A stretch of 64,000 bases of DNA from Ferruginibacter sp. (GTDB lineage Bacteria; Bacteroidota; Bacteroidia; Chitinophagales; Chitinophagaceae), in assembly GCA_028288705.1 (NCBI GenBank), contig JAQBNH010000014.1, positions 62,001 through 126,000 on the forward strand, written 5' to 3'. The notes under the pieces are model-generated. The model saw only the letters and a list, made by a program, of their open reading frames with translations. It was not told the DNA's origin and did no database searches. The translations under genes were made by a program, and so were the position numbers. This document shows, in pieces, positions 36,199-44,266 of this stretch. Every line of letters starts with the position of its first letter. The first letter of the stretch is position 1.

Positions 36199-36373
36199 AG
36201 GGATTAAAAAGTAAAAAGTAAAAAGAAAGCTGACTCCTTTTTCCTTTGTGGTCCTTTGTTCCTTTCTGCCTCGTGGCGACTATTGCGCGTCTTCGTGGCG
36301 AAATTTCTCTAAAAAGAAAACTTTGTGAAACTCCGTGACAAACTCTGGATTACTCTGTGGTAGATAAAAAATG
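36199..36373 (+). repeat. Composite intergenic repeat: (AAAAAGT)n plus CTTTGTGG motifs
   Basis: AAAAAGT occurs twice perfectly and once imperfectly at 36206-36226. From 36239 to 36363 comes a cluster of CTTTGTGG, CTTCGTGGCG, CTCCGTGA and CTCTGTGG motifs. The stretch 36319-36363 closely resembles 50681-50724. No gene is visible here. The rest of the gap to 36639 holds a tRNA gene and a promoter. Confidence 0.6.
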
Positions 36374-36445
36374 TGGTCCCGCCAAGAATCGAACTTGGAT
36401 CTAAAGTTTAGGAAACTTCTATTCTATCCATTGAACTACGGGACC
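36374..36445 (-). tRNA. tRNA-Arg (CCT anticodon)
   Basis: The minus strand folds as a complete cloverleaf of 72 nt. The acceptor GGTCCCG pairs with CGGGACC, the anticodon stem is GAAGT/ACTTT with loop TTCCTAA (anticodon CCT, reading AGG), and the T arm is CCAAG-TTCGATT-CTTGG. The discriminator is A and the CCA end is not encoded. The variable loop is 4 nt. Confidence 0.95.
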
Positions 36446-36612
36446 AGCTAAAAGGAAACGGGCAAAGCACCCGTCCTGAATTAGGTCGGCAAAAGTAAGG
36501 CATTCCGCCATTTGTTCCGCCCGCATACTTAAGTTTTTGCCATCGGCTCTCGAAAAGCACCTGTACGGGCCTGTATATCCGCTGTTACTGCTCAACTATA
36601 CCCGCAACAACC

Positions 36613-36620
36613 TATCTTTG
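36613..36620 (+). promoter_or_regulatory. Minus-7 box for the TPR membrane protein
   Basis: TATCTTTG matches TAnnTTTG, with about 20 nt to the ATG. No clear minus-33 is seen. Confidence 0.45.
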
Positions 36621-36639
36621 CGGCCTAATTTTTTCGACC

Positions 36640-37296
36640 ATGAAATGGATGAATACGATCATCAGGTACAGGCTTTGGATCGGCCTCGTGTTATTGGCTT
36701 TAGCCATTTTTGTTAACTACCAGACGAGTTTCTGGCCATCCTTTATCATCTACCTCGTGGCAGTCATTTTGATCGTAGGGCATTTCCTTTTCGGACCAAT
36801 GCGCCTCATCCAGTCTTATATGGAAGAAGGGGATATGGAAGGTGCGAAAAAAGTGGTGGAAGGGATTAAGTTTCCGGGCCTGCTAATCAAACCAATGCGT
36901 TCTGTGTATTATACCATCCAGGGAAACCTGGCGATGGTAAACCAGGATCTGGATGCTGCTGAAAAGCATATGAAGAAAAGCCTCGACCTCGGTGGCGGTT
37001 CCTTAACAAAGCAGGCGGAAGGGCCGAATAAATTACAGTTAGGAATGATCGCTTTGCAGAAAGGCAACCAGAAAGAAGCAGAAGCATACATTCGCCAGGC
37101 GATCCGCGCCGGGTTGCCGGATAAAGAAAACCAGGCTGCCGCTTACTTGCAGTTATGTTCTATCATGATGAACAAACGTGAGTTCCGTGCTGCGAAAGAA
37201 TATTTCCGCAAGGCAAAAAGCTTTAAGGCTACCACGCCACAAATCGTTGACCAGATCAAACAAATAGAAAAGTATATCACCCGTATGCCGGGATAA
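36640..37296 (+). CDS. TPR-containing membrane protein
   Basis: A 218-residue protein. Two transmembrane helices lie at about 12-27 (LWIGLVLLALAIFVNY) and 32-53 (WPSFIIYLVAVILIVGHFLF). A soluble region with three or four tetratricopeptide-like helix pairs follows (GNLAMVNQDLDAAEKHMKKS, GMIALQKGNQKEAEAYIRQA, MNKREFRAAKEYFRKAKSF). TPR repeats mediate protein contacts; the partner is unknown. Single gene with its own promoter box and a hairpin after it. Confidence 0.8.
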   Translation: MKWMNTIIRYRLWIGLVLLALAIFVNYQTSFWPSFIIYLVAVILIVGHFLFGPMRLIQSYMEEGDMEGAKKVVEGIKFPGLLIKPMRSVYYTIQGNLAMVNQDLDAAEKHMKKSLDLGGGSLTKQAEGPNKLQLGMIALQKGNQKEAEAYIRQAIRAGLPDKENQAAAYLQLCSIMMNKREFRAAKEYFRKAKSFKATTPQIVDQIKQIEKYITRMPG

Positions 37297-37317
37297 ATTA
37301 TCTTATTCTTATTCGAT

Positions 37318-37348
37318 CAAAGACAGCAACATTTTTTCGCTGTCTTTG
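37318..37348 (+). terminator. Hairpin after the TPR gene
   Basis: CAAAGACAGC (37318-37327) pairs perfectly with GCTGTCTTTG (37339-37348) around an 11-nt T-rich loop. The following sequence has only interrupted T runs, so termination efficiency is uncertain. Confidence 0.55.
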
Positions 37349-37402
37349 TTGTTTATGGCCATGTTGCTGTTCCGTAGCTTATCTGTATTTCCGCTGATCC
37401 GC

Positions 37403-38263
37403 TTAGCCAAATGCTGCGTACAGGATTTTTGCAGCGGATAATTCACTGTTGATTTTTACAGCTCCTACTACAATCGACAAGCAGAGCGGCCGTCCCGGCG
37501 ATTCAATTTCAATAGTATGACCGGAGATCAGCGCACTCGAAATATCCAAACCCAACTGTTCAATCTTCGAATGCATGATCACCCGATTATTAACGTCGAT
37601 CCGAACTATGGCGATCAGGTATTCCTGCGCTTCGTTTACTGAAACATCGGCCGCGGGGCCAGCGGGAGAAATTGTTGCGACAAGCTGATGATCATTTAGA
37701 GGCGATACGGTGAAGCCGGGCGGAAAAGCATGGCCCGATACATGACCAAGGGAAAGATCTGCGAGGTGATTTAAAGGCTGATCCTGATGCGGGGCCGATG
37801 CATTCAACCAGCGATAAATGGCCGTCCGCAATCCCCGTTGCATTACGATGTCTTTTGGATTAGGCAGGAGCGGCGCAAATGCCTGCCGCAATAATTTGCC
37901 ACTGCTGTTCGCCAGTCCCCAGTGGCCGCTCACTCTTTTTGTTGCGGGCGTTTGTCTAACCGTTTCAGGCCAGCTGCGCACGAGATCCATGTTCTGCAAG
38001 CGATAAAAGATGACGGCCGGATGATCTTTCTTTTGTTTCATGTGACGGAATAACGCTTCAAGATAAATGTCGATCGCGGTATTTGCAATACCTGCACCTG
38101 GGATGTTGACAGCCTTCAAGAGGCTACCTGCTATATACCTGCTATTACTCTGGTAGGGGGTAAGTGCGTGAAATGAGCATAGCGTTTCGAAGGAGTTCCG
38201 GTAGAGAGTTAAACCTGTTTCGTAGAGGCAGCCACAAAGGCAGGAAAAAGCAAAGAACCACAA
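37403..38263 (-). CDS. Hypothetical protein
   Basis: An open frame of 286 codons. The first dozen codons lie within a CTTTGTGG-type repeat (38222-38270) and are probably not translated; better starts are a TTG near 38119 or the ATG at 38041. The later part contains VSGHWGLANSSGKLLRQAFAP and PPGFTVSPLNDHQLVATISP, which look like real protein with beta-rich character. I do not recognise a family. No signal peptide is seen after the repeat-derived part. Confidence 0.5.
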   Translation of the reverse strand: MWFFAFSCLCGCLYETGLTLYRNSFETLCSFHALTPYQSNSRYIAGSLLKAVNIPGAGIANTAIDIYLEALFRHMKQKKDHPAVIFYRLQNMDLVRSWPETVRQTPATKRVSGHWGLANSSGKLLRQAFAPLLPNPKDIVMQRGLRTAIYRWLNASAPHQDQPLNHLADLSLGHVSGHAFPPGFTVSPLNDHQLVATISPAGPAADVSVNEAQEYLIAIVRIDVNNRVIMHSKIEQLGLDISSALISGHTIEIESPGRPLCLSIVVGAVKINSELSAAKILYAAFG

Positions 38264-38312
38264 AGATGCAATCTGGCTTTTTTGACTTTCGACTTTTTAT
38301 TTTTTACTTTAT
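38222..38312 (-). repeat. Composite intergenic repeat copy
   Basis: On the minus strand a degenerate (AAAAAGT)n tract (38310-38284) is followed by CTTTGTGG-type motifs (38270-38222, including CTTTGTGGC at 38239-38231). The order and orientation match the copies at 36199 and 50590. Confidence 0.5.
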
Positions 38313-38341
38313 TATATTTCAACGCTTTATAAAAAATATGT

Positions 38342-38381
38342 TCTCTTCTAGAGAGCAAAAAAGGCCCATTTCGTATATTTG
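38342..38381 (+). promoter_or_regulatory. Promoter and possible operator of the HTH gene
   Basis: TATATTTG (38374-38381) fits TAnnTTTG and would start transcription within about 5 nt of the ATG. An imperfect palindrome, CTCTTCTAGAGAG, around 38344-38356 lies near the minus-33 position and could be an operator for the HTH protein. Confidence 0.4.
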
Positions 38382-38392
38382 TATAATAAGAC

Positions 38393-38755
38393 ATGCTACC
38401 GATCCCATTCAGGCTGATTAAAAATTATAAGGAACACGAAAGTTGTTACCAGCACCTGGATAGATTATTAATGATTAGAAAAAGGACGGAGGAGGAGCAG
38501 GACGAAGTAGATATACTGTATGTGCTGCTGGAACATTTTGAACGTAAGCATTTTCCAAACATGGGGAAATTGCCCCAGTCAAGAATTGCGGATTTGATGA
38601 AGCGCGAAAACATGAAGCCGGCAGACCTGGCAAGGCTGCTGGGTATGAGCCGGGGTTATATTTCAGATTTGCTCAATGGGAAAAAAGAGTTCTCTAAAAG
38701 GGTGATTCAAAAACTGGCGCTGCATTTTAATATCCGGCAGGAAGATTTGAATTAA
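38393..38755 (+). CDS. HigA-like helix-turn-helix antitoxin/regulator (orphan)
   Basis: A 120-residue protein. Residues about 60-115 form an XRE-type helix-turn-helix (SRIADLMKRENMKPADLARL then GMSRGYISDLLNGKKEFSKR). The N-terminal half (HESCYQHLDRLLMIRKRTEE) is that of HigA-type antitoxins. No HigB-like toxin frame lies beside it on either side, so it is an orphan regulator. It could regulate itself or the caspase operon 0.8 kb downstream, but nothing proves this. Confidence 0.85.
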   Translation: MLPIPFRLIKNYKEHESCYQHLDRLLMIRKRTEEEQDEVDILYVLLEHFERKHFPNMGKLPQSRIADLMKRENMKPADLARLLGMSRGYISDLLNGKKEFSKRVIQKLALHFNIRQEDLN

Positions 38756-38888
38756 CAGGGCCGTGGTTGATCTCCGGGTAAAAACAGATCCCGCAAAGAT
38801 TTAGCAAAGACAAACGAATGCCAAACCCCTGCGGGATACTGTTACATCAACGGGAAATCTATACCAGCTATCCTGGCAAACACGAAAT

Positions 38889-39332
38889 TTATTGCTTGAT
38901 CAGCTGCCCGCGTATTTCGCCGCCGGGATATGCTGCACTATGGACGTTGACATAGTATTGGTTCGCCATCAGGTCTGCCTCCTGCGTAGCATCCAGCGCA
39001 ACACTGGTATAACTGATCGGGGAAGCAACATTTGAAAAACCGAAAATCACGGGCCCGGATACAGTGGTTGCGCCTTTGTGAATATGCGCAGCTGTTGCCG
39101 TAACTCCGGTATAAGTTGTCGTGGCCGTCAGGATTTTTGTCTGGCTGTTAAACGTTACCATGGACATACCGGAAGCGGTAGAAGGATTTGCAGGAACTTC
39201 TGAGGCGCCGGTTAAGTTCGCCATAAAGTTCACGTTGTAATTTGGTGTAGGGGCGGGATCATCGCTTTTGCTGCAGGCTGTCTGTGTTAACAAGGCACTG
39301 ATGATCGTCATAGTTAAAAGAATACGTTTCAT
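38889..39332 (-). CDS. CHRD domain lipoprotein
   Basis: A 147-residue lipoprotein: the signal ends LLTQTACSKSDD with the lipidated Cys at about residue 20. The remainder is one CHRD domain (VNFMANLTGASEVPANPSTA, AAHIHKG, YYVNVHSAAYPGGEIRGQL), named after chordin and common in secreted bacterial proteins. The His-rich AAHIHKG motif may bind metal. It is exported and probably attached to a membrane. Single gene, opposite strand to its neighbours. Confidence 0.93.
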   Translation of the reverse strand: MKRILLTMTIISALLTQTACSKSDDPAPTPNYNVNFMANLTGASEVPANPSTASGMSMVTFNSQTKILTATTTYTGVTATAAHIHKGATTVSGPVIFGFSNVASPISYTSVALDATQEADLMANQYYVNVHSAAYPGGEIRGQLIKQ

Positions 39333-39489
39333 AACAATAGTTTTTTTTGATGAAGGAATGGTGGGTCGCTAGTAGAAACGGGAGGCATTTTGAAAAGGTT
39401 GCTTATCCCGGGATATTTTTCAGGGCTGGGATGTGCCAGGAATTATGTGTTGAAAAATTGGTCCGGATCAAAACTACCGCTTAGGGGTA

Positions 39490-39547
39490 TTGCATTTAGG
39501 GGTTTCATGTTGTATTTTAGGAAATGCCTGCTGTGCTTGTATTTTGG
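39490..39547 (+). promoter_or_regulatory. Iterated TTG(T/C)ATTT(T) motifs upstream of the caspase operon
   Basis: Three similar boxes begin at 39490, 39510 and 39537, each TTGCATTTAGG or TTGTATTTT(A/G)G, within 90 nt of the ATG. No perfect TAnnTTTG is found, so the last box may serve as a degenerate minus-7 and the others as regulator sites. This is speculative. Confidence 0.3.
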
Positions 39548-39579
39548 CAGCTGGTCATCTACCCCAAAAAATAACTGCC

Positions 39580-41676
39580 ATGAACAACCCGGAGCTCATT
39601 AAGCCCACGCTGTTCGCATTGTTGGTGGGCATTGATGATTATCATAATGAGATTTTATTGGAGAAGGAAAAGATCATTTTTCCAAAGCTGAAAAGTTGCG
39701 TAGCCGATACTAAGAAGGTCCGCGATCAGCTTTTCCGCGAAACGGGTTTTAAGCTTTCGGTGAAATGCCTGTTCAATAAGGAAGCAACAAAACAAGCTAT
39801 TGCGGCAACATTTCAAACACACTTGTCGAAGGCGACAAAAGAAGATACGGTGGTTTTTTATTTCTCAGGGCATGGTACACATGAACATGCCGACCCCAGA
39901 TTATTTCCTTCGGAAACAGACGGCCGCCTGGAGGATATGGTTTGTTATTTCGATCAGCAAACCGCGAATGATTTTTTATTGGCAGATAAAGAACTGCGCT
40001 GGCTGATCAGCAACCTTGCGCAGCATCAGCCCCATATCGTCCTGTTGTTTGATTGCTGTCATTCGGGAGATATCAGCCGTAACCTGGTGGATAGTTTTAA
40101 TGAGGTAACAGAAAAAAGAATTCCTTATGTTTTTCCGCAACGCGCGTATGAACATTTTCTTTTTGCCTCATCCATAAGTGCCGGAACGATCAAAGAAAAA
40201 GGGCTTGCCGCTGCGCTACCTGAAGGAAGCCATTTTCAGCTCAGTGCCTGCGAAGCCAATGAATCTGCGGTAGAGATCAGCGGTGAAAGCGTGTTTACCA
40301 AAACTCTGCTGAAAGTATGGCAGCAAACGACGGGCACTATTTCTTACCAGCAACTGGCTGCACGCATCCGACAATATATGCGGAATGTGTATGAACAAAA
40401 ACCAAAGCTATACACCCCCGGTTCGGCAGGAGACCTTTTTCTGCCATTCCTCAATAAATCGGGAAAGCGGGGCGCGACGGCGGTTGCAGAGGCTACGTTC
40501 AATGAATCGAGTGGCTGGCAGATTGATAAAGGTGCTTTGCAGAATTTGCAGGAACGGCAAACATTGCAACTGTTCGATCCTGATCATAAAACAAAAACAT
40601 ATCCGGCGCGTATCGAAAAGGTCTATCTCGATCACGCCGAAATACAGGCGCTTGATTTGCAGAAAGACAAAGTATACCAATGCCTGTTGACTGGTTCACC
40701 GGCATCGGCTATCCCGCTGTATTTACATTTCGGTCAGGCACCGCGTCAACAGGCGAAAAGGATAATCGATCATTTGGAAGCGAATGCCAGCGCGTACCTG
40801 CCGGAAGATGATGTGGCGAGAGCACGCTACGGATTGTACTGGCTCGCGGGGCAATATTATTTTGCGCAGCCGGGCGATCTGTACCGGCCGCTTACAAAAC
40901 CTGTGGCTGGATCAGATGAGACGGCGCCGCAGGTGATCGCAGAACAGCTGCAGCAAATAGCCAATTGGGAAACCCTGTTGCATATCGGCAACAAGGATCC
41001 ACGCACGACGATTTCGAAAGATGAGATCATCGTGTCAATCGCTGAAGGGATGCCGCCTGTTGCATGTAAACCGGTAGCGCACAAAGAAACCATACGCATC
41101 AATTATTTGCAAGATAACCGCGAATGGAAAACAGGGTTGCTGATCAGCCTGAAAAACAACGCTTCAGCATCCCGCTACTGTTGTTGCCTGTACCTGTTCT
41201 CCGGCTTTCAATCCTTTACCGGGTTTTTATCGCCGCCGGTTTATTTATTGGAACCCGGAAACCAGGTTTTTTTATCTGTTAATGACAACGACAATATACC
41301 GGTAACTGTGGATCCGGTTGCGCGCTGGTATAATTGGAAAGCGCAAACAGACCGGCTAAAAGTTATTGTCAGCAGTGAGCCATTTGATGCGGCCTTCCTG
41401 GAACTAGCCGCAATTGAAACAGCGGTTATCCCTGGTGGAAATTTGGATCGCGGGGAGGGTGAGGTCTTTAAAAGCCTGGGAAGTGCCGTTCCTCCTTTCG
41501 TTACAAAAGGCTGGACTGTCATTGATATTGACCTGGAATTGGTCAATCCCTTTTACAACAAATTATCCGCATCGGACAAAACATTGATGCTCGCCGATAG
41601 CAACACAGCGCCTTTTGCGGACGGGCTGTACATGAACAAAAACCATCCATCAGTCGTATCAACATCTTCATCATAA
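39580..41676 (+). CDS. Caspase-like (peptidase C14, metacaspase-type) protein
   Basis: A 698-residue protein from the ATG at 39580 (MNNPELIKPTLFALLVGIDD). The N-terminal caspase fold contains the catalytic His98 in FYFSGHGTHEH and Cys160 in LFDCCHSGD, the metacaspase DxCHSG context with Cys at the middle position. KLKSCVADTKKVRDQLFRETGF is the standard early helix. Residues about 290-698 are a long uncharacterised region of alternating strands and helices, probably for regulation or protein contact. No signal peptide. It heads a four-gene operon (gaps of 12, 20 and 8 bp). I infer that it cleaves proteins on command from the STAND and CHAT partners. Confidence 0.93.
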   Translation: MNNPELIKPTLFALLVGIDDYHNEILLEKEKIIFPKLKSCVADTKKVRDQLFRETGFKLSVKCLFNKEATKQAIAATFQTHLSKATKEDTVVFYFSGHGTHEHADPRLFPSETDGRLEDMVCYFDQQTANDFLLADKELRWLISNLAQHQPHIVLLFDCCHSGDISRNLVDSFNEVTEKRIPYVFPQRAYEHFLFASSISAGTIKEKGLAAALPEGSHFQLSACEANESAVEISGESVFTKTLLKVWQQTTGTISYQQLAARIRQYMRNVYEQKPKLYTPGSAGDLFLPFLNKSGKRGATAVAEATFNESSGWQIDKGALQNLQERQTLQLFDPDHKTKTYPARIEKVYLDHAEIQALDLQKDKVYQCLLTGSPASAIPLYLHFGQAPRQQAKRIIDHLEANASAYLPEDDVARARYGLYWLAGQYYFAQPGDLYRPLTKPVAGSDETAPQVIAEQLQQIANWETLLHIGNKDPRTTISKDEIIVSIAEGMPPVACKPVAHKETIRINYLQDNREWKTGLLISLKNNASASRYCCCLYLFSGFQSFTGFLSPPVYLLEPGNQVFLSVNDNDNIPVTVDPVARWYNWKAQTDRLKVIVSSEPFDAAFLELAAIETAVIPGGNLDRGEGEVFKSLGSAVPPFVTKGWTVIDIDLELVNPFYNKLSASDKTLMLADSNTAPFADGLYMNKNHPSVVSTSSS

Positions 41677-41688
41677 AAAATTAATATT

Positions 41689-42441
41689 ATGCAACAGGAG
41701 GATCTAAAAGAATATGTAAACAGCCTGCCCTTGCTGGAACCTGCGGCCGAGTTCCCCGGCGCAAAAGGCGCTAACGGCGATCTTGCATCAGAAGGCGTGG
41801 AGCAATCCTTTTTAAATGCCAAAAGCCTGGTATCGTTCGTCACGGATGTACAGGGACAGCGGCGTAATGACGTGCTCAATTCTGTTTTGTTTGCGCAACT
41901 CGCGGCCAATAAACAGTTCCCCAACGACGAGCAAATCATGGACTGGTACAAGGCATTCATTCATGTGCTCAATACATTGGGTTGGGTGATTGAAGCAGCG
42001 GAATTTTCTACTTTCAAAGCGTCGAAGGATATTTTTGAAGTGGAGAACGCGATCATCGATATTCTCACCACCGCATTCGGCGGCAGTTTTATGACTGTCA
42101 TTGCAAAAACGATGAGTTCGATCAAAGACCTGAGCGATGGCAACGGCAGCATCACGGCGTTTGAGAAAAATACCCACTCTTTGTCAAAGGGCGCATTCCA
42201 GATTGGCGTTGCGATGGAAGAGAACGATACGGTGTCTTTGCAGCTCGGCACTTTCCTGCTCACCTCTTCCAATGAAATTAAAAAGATTCTCTTCTTTAAA
42301 TCGTCGAAAGATAAAACGCGCCTGGATTATTGTTCACGGAAAGGCACGCTGAATGAAGATGTGTATGGATCGATCCGCGAAACGGTGAAAGCGCGGCTGG
42401 GCGAAAAAACCAGCCAGTTTATCGCAGAAGTGGAGATCTGA
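41689..42441 (+). CDS. Unrecognised 250-residue protein of the caspase/CHAT operon
   Basis: I do not recognise a defined family with certainty. The protein starts MQQEDLKEYVNSLPLL. A distinctive block reads LNSVLFAQLAANKQF then WYKAFIHVLNTLGWVIEAAE (about residues 63-105). A hydrophobic helical stretch follows (ENAIIDILTTAFGGSFMTVI), and the C-terminal half is beta-strand-rich (FQIGVAMEENDTVSLQLGTF). No signal peptide and no N-terminal Cys. It is 12 bp after the caspase gene and 20 bp before the CHAT gene, so it belongs to the same unit. Position and lack of enzyme motifs make it the best candidate for the substrate or membrane-active effector. Confidence 0.85.
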   Translation: MQQEDLKEYVNSLPLLEPAAEFPGAKGANGDLASEGVEQSFLNAKSLVSFVTDVQGQRRNDVLNSVLFAQLAANKQFPNDEQIMDWYKAFIHVLNTLGWVIEAAEFSTFKASKDIFEVENAIIDILTTAFGGSFMTVIAKTMSSIKDLSDGNGSITAFEKNTHSLSKGAFQIGVAMEENDTVSLQLGTFLLTSSNEIKKILFFKSSKDKTRLDYCSRKGTLNEDVYGSIRETVKARLGEKTSQFIAEVEI

Positions 42442-42461
42442 TTTTAAACCAATTATTACTT

Positions 42462-44258
42462 ATGAAAGTTATTTTCCTGGCCTTTGCTCACAGCGCGCAA
42501 CAACCATTGCCAAGTCTTACGGAAGAAGACAAGTTCATTTACGAATTGCTGGAAGATCGTGCAATGAAGAAACATTTTTTTGTACACAGGCAATCTTTTG
42601 CGACGATTGAAGACATAAACGCAAAGCTCAAAGATTTCCAGGATGAGCTTGCGATATTTCATTACAGCGGTCATGCGGATGCTGCGCAATTGCTGATCAA
42701 CAATGAAAATATTTTAGCAGAAGGCATCGCCGACCAGTTGAAATACAGTGCGGCGAAAGGGGTGTTAAAACTCGTGATCCTGAATGGCTGCGCCACGTAC
42801 GGGCAAGTGAAAAAATTAAAAGAGAACGGCGTGCCTGCGGTGATTTCTACCAATGCGAAAGTGGGTGATAAAGCGGCTACCGCATTTTCCTGCCGCTTCT
42901 GGCTCAACCTGGTGAAATATCATATGGGTATTGAAGAAGCCTATATTGACGCCATTGGCCCGGCGAAAACGGTGAGTCAGCAGGATTTGTCCAGTGCCGC
43001 GGAAAGACACCTGGGAACGGGCGCCCCTGTGGCGATTGATGAAACGAAGCCCTTATGGCGCCTGGACGGGATGGAGGAAAAAGACCTGCTCCTGAATCCC
43101 ATTCCGTTTGAAGATTATGCCAGTGTGCCCGAGCCGGTGAGTAACCGGATTTTGATCGAAACTTTGTACGCTTCCTTTTTAAAATATGCCGACCCGGAAA
43201 CATTGGCTGAACATGGACATGCAGTTAAGGAAAGCAGTAAAGCCATCGCGATCGTAAACAATATTCCAAACCCGATCGGCATTCCGCTCCAACGATTGAT
43301 TTGCCCGACCATCGCCGGAGATACAAGAAGTCCGCAGGATAAGCAACTGGACCGGTTGAAGGATATGGGGCAATTGTATCAAACGACAACTGAATTTTTA
43401 GGTATCGTGATGATCGCCCAAGTGTGGGAACTGGCATTAAGGTTCCAGGAAAAGTTTATCATAACGCCGGAGCTTAAACGCGTACTCAATGAATACCTTG
43501 ATCTCGACGAAATTTCCCGTGAGCAATACAATTATATTCCGCTGATACAATCGGTCAGGCAGTATTTGAAAGAGGTGGATACGATTGACGACGTGGCGAT
43601 CAAATCATTTATTGATGAACAGGATATCCTGCAGGACCTGTTCCGGTTTGGCGACGATTTTAGAACGGCCTGTGCTTTTTTATTTCACCTGCACACGCGG
43701 CCTGTAGATACTTCACGCTTGAATATGATCTCCTCGGAAGCAGAACAACACCTGCTTAATTTTTTAAAACCGCTGAACTTTATTTACAAATACCATTTAA
43801 CCAGCGTACAAAATATTGACATCCTGAAATTCCGGCACACGATGTTAAAAGACACCAGCTACAAACACCGGCTGGCGCGCTGTATGCAGGCCGTTGGCGA
43901 TAATGAAACCGGCAATTATTATATGACATCATTCCTGGATAACTGGAGCGTGATGCTGATCAAATCGAAAGTTGAACGAATGTTTCCCGACGATCCGGAT
44001 AATGATAAAGAACGGGCGACGGTGCTGGACGCATTGAGTTTATCGCCGTTCATGATCGACAGAAATTCTTTTATCAAAAATACGACGCTCTCGTACCTGA
44101 TGTTTTATAAAGGATTTAAGAAAACAAACAATAACCTGTTTCTTTCTTTTAAGCGAATGATGAATCCTTCCAGCGAAACATTTGATATGCAAAACAAAGA
44201 TGCGTTTGAGCCGATCCGGCAACAGTTTGAAGCCTTTCAGAAAATGATCACCAGTTAA
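42462..44258 (+). CDS. CHAT domain protease
   Basis: A 598-residue protein. The N-terminal third is a CHAT (caspase HetF-associated TPR) domain: catalytic His71 in IFHYSGHADAAQ and Cys110 in LVILNGCATYGQ, both with the expected flanking strands. NENILAEGIADQLKYSAAKG is the family's connecting segment. The remaining about 400 residues are mainly helical and may act as a scaffold or sensor. It lies between the 250-residue protein and the STAND NTPase with short gaps, so cotranscription is likely. A second Cys protease beside a caspase suggests a cascade. Confidence 0.93.
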   Translation: MKVIFLAFAHSAQQPLPSLTEEDKFIYELLEDRAMKKHFFVHRQSFATIEDINAKLKDFQDELAIFHYSGHADAAQLLINNENILAEGIADQLKYSAAKGVLKLVILNGCATYGQVKKLKENGVPAVISTNAKVGDKAATAFSCRFWLNLVKYHMGIEEAYIDAIGPAKTVSQQDLSSAAERHLGTGAPVAIDETKPLWRLDGMEEKDLLLNPIPFEDYASVPEPVSNRILIETLYASFLKYADPETLAEHGHAVKESSKAIAIVNNIPNPIGIPLQRLICPTIAGDTRSPQDKQLDRLKDMGQLYQTTTEFLGIVMIAQVWELALRFQEKFIITPELKRVLNEYLDLDEISREQYNYIPLIQSVRQYLKEVDTIDDVAIKSFIDEQDILQDLFRFGDDFRTACAFLFHLHTRPVDTSRLNMISSEAEQHLLNFLKPLNFIYKYHLTSVQNIDILKFRHTMLKDTSYKHRLARCMQAVGDNETGNYYMTSFLDNWSVMLIKSKVERMFPDDPDNDKERATVLDALSLSPFMIDRNSFIKNTTLSYLMFYKGFKKTNNNLFLSFKRMMNPSSETFDMQNKDAFEPIRQQFEAFQKMITS

Positions 44259-44266
44259 TATCCAGC

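Noticed and set aside
38264-38392. HigB toxin remnant before the HigA-like gene
   Set aside because: No frame with HigB motifs is found; the interval holds a repeat and the promoter.
39390-39602. A 70-codon plus-strand frame upstream of the caspase gene
   Set aside because: Cys/Trp-rich with no recognisable features; it overlaps the caspase start in another frame.
41689-42441. Bacterial gasdermin as the identity of the 250-residue protein
   Set aside because: Context fits, but there is no N-terminal Cys for palmitoylation and I see no gasdermin sequence pattern. Left as an unnamed candidate effector.
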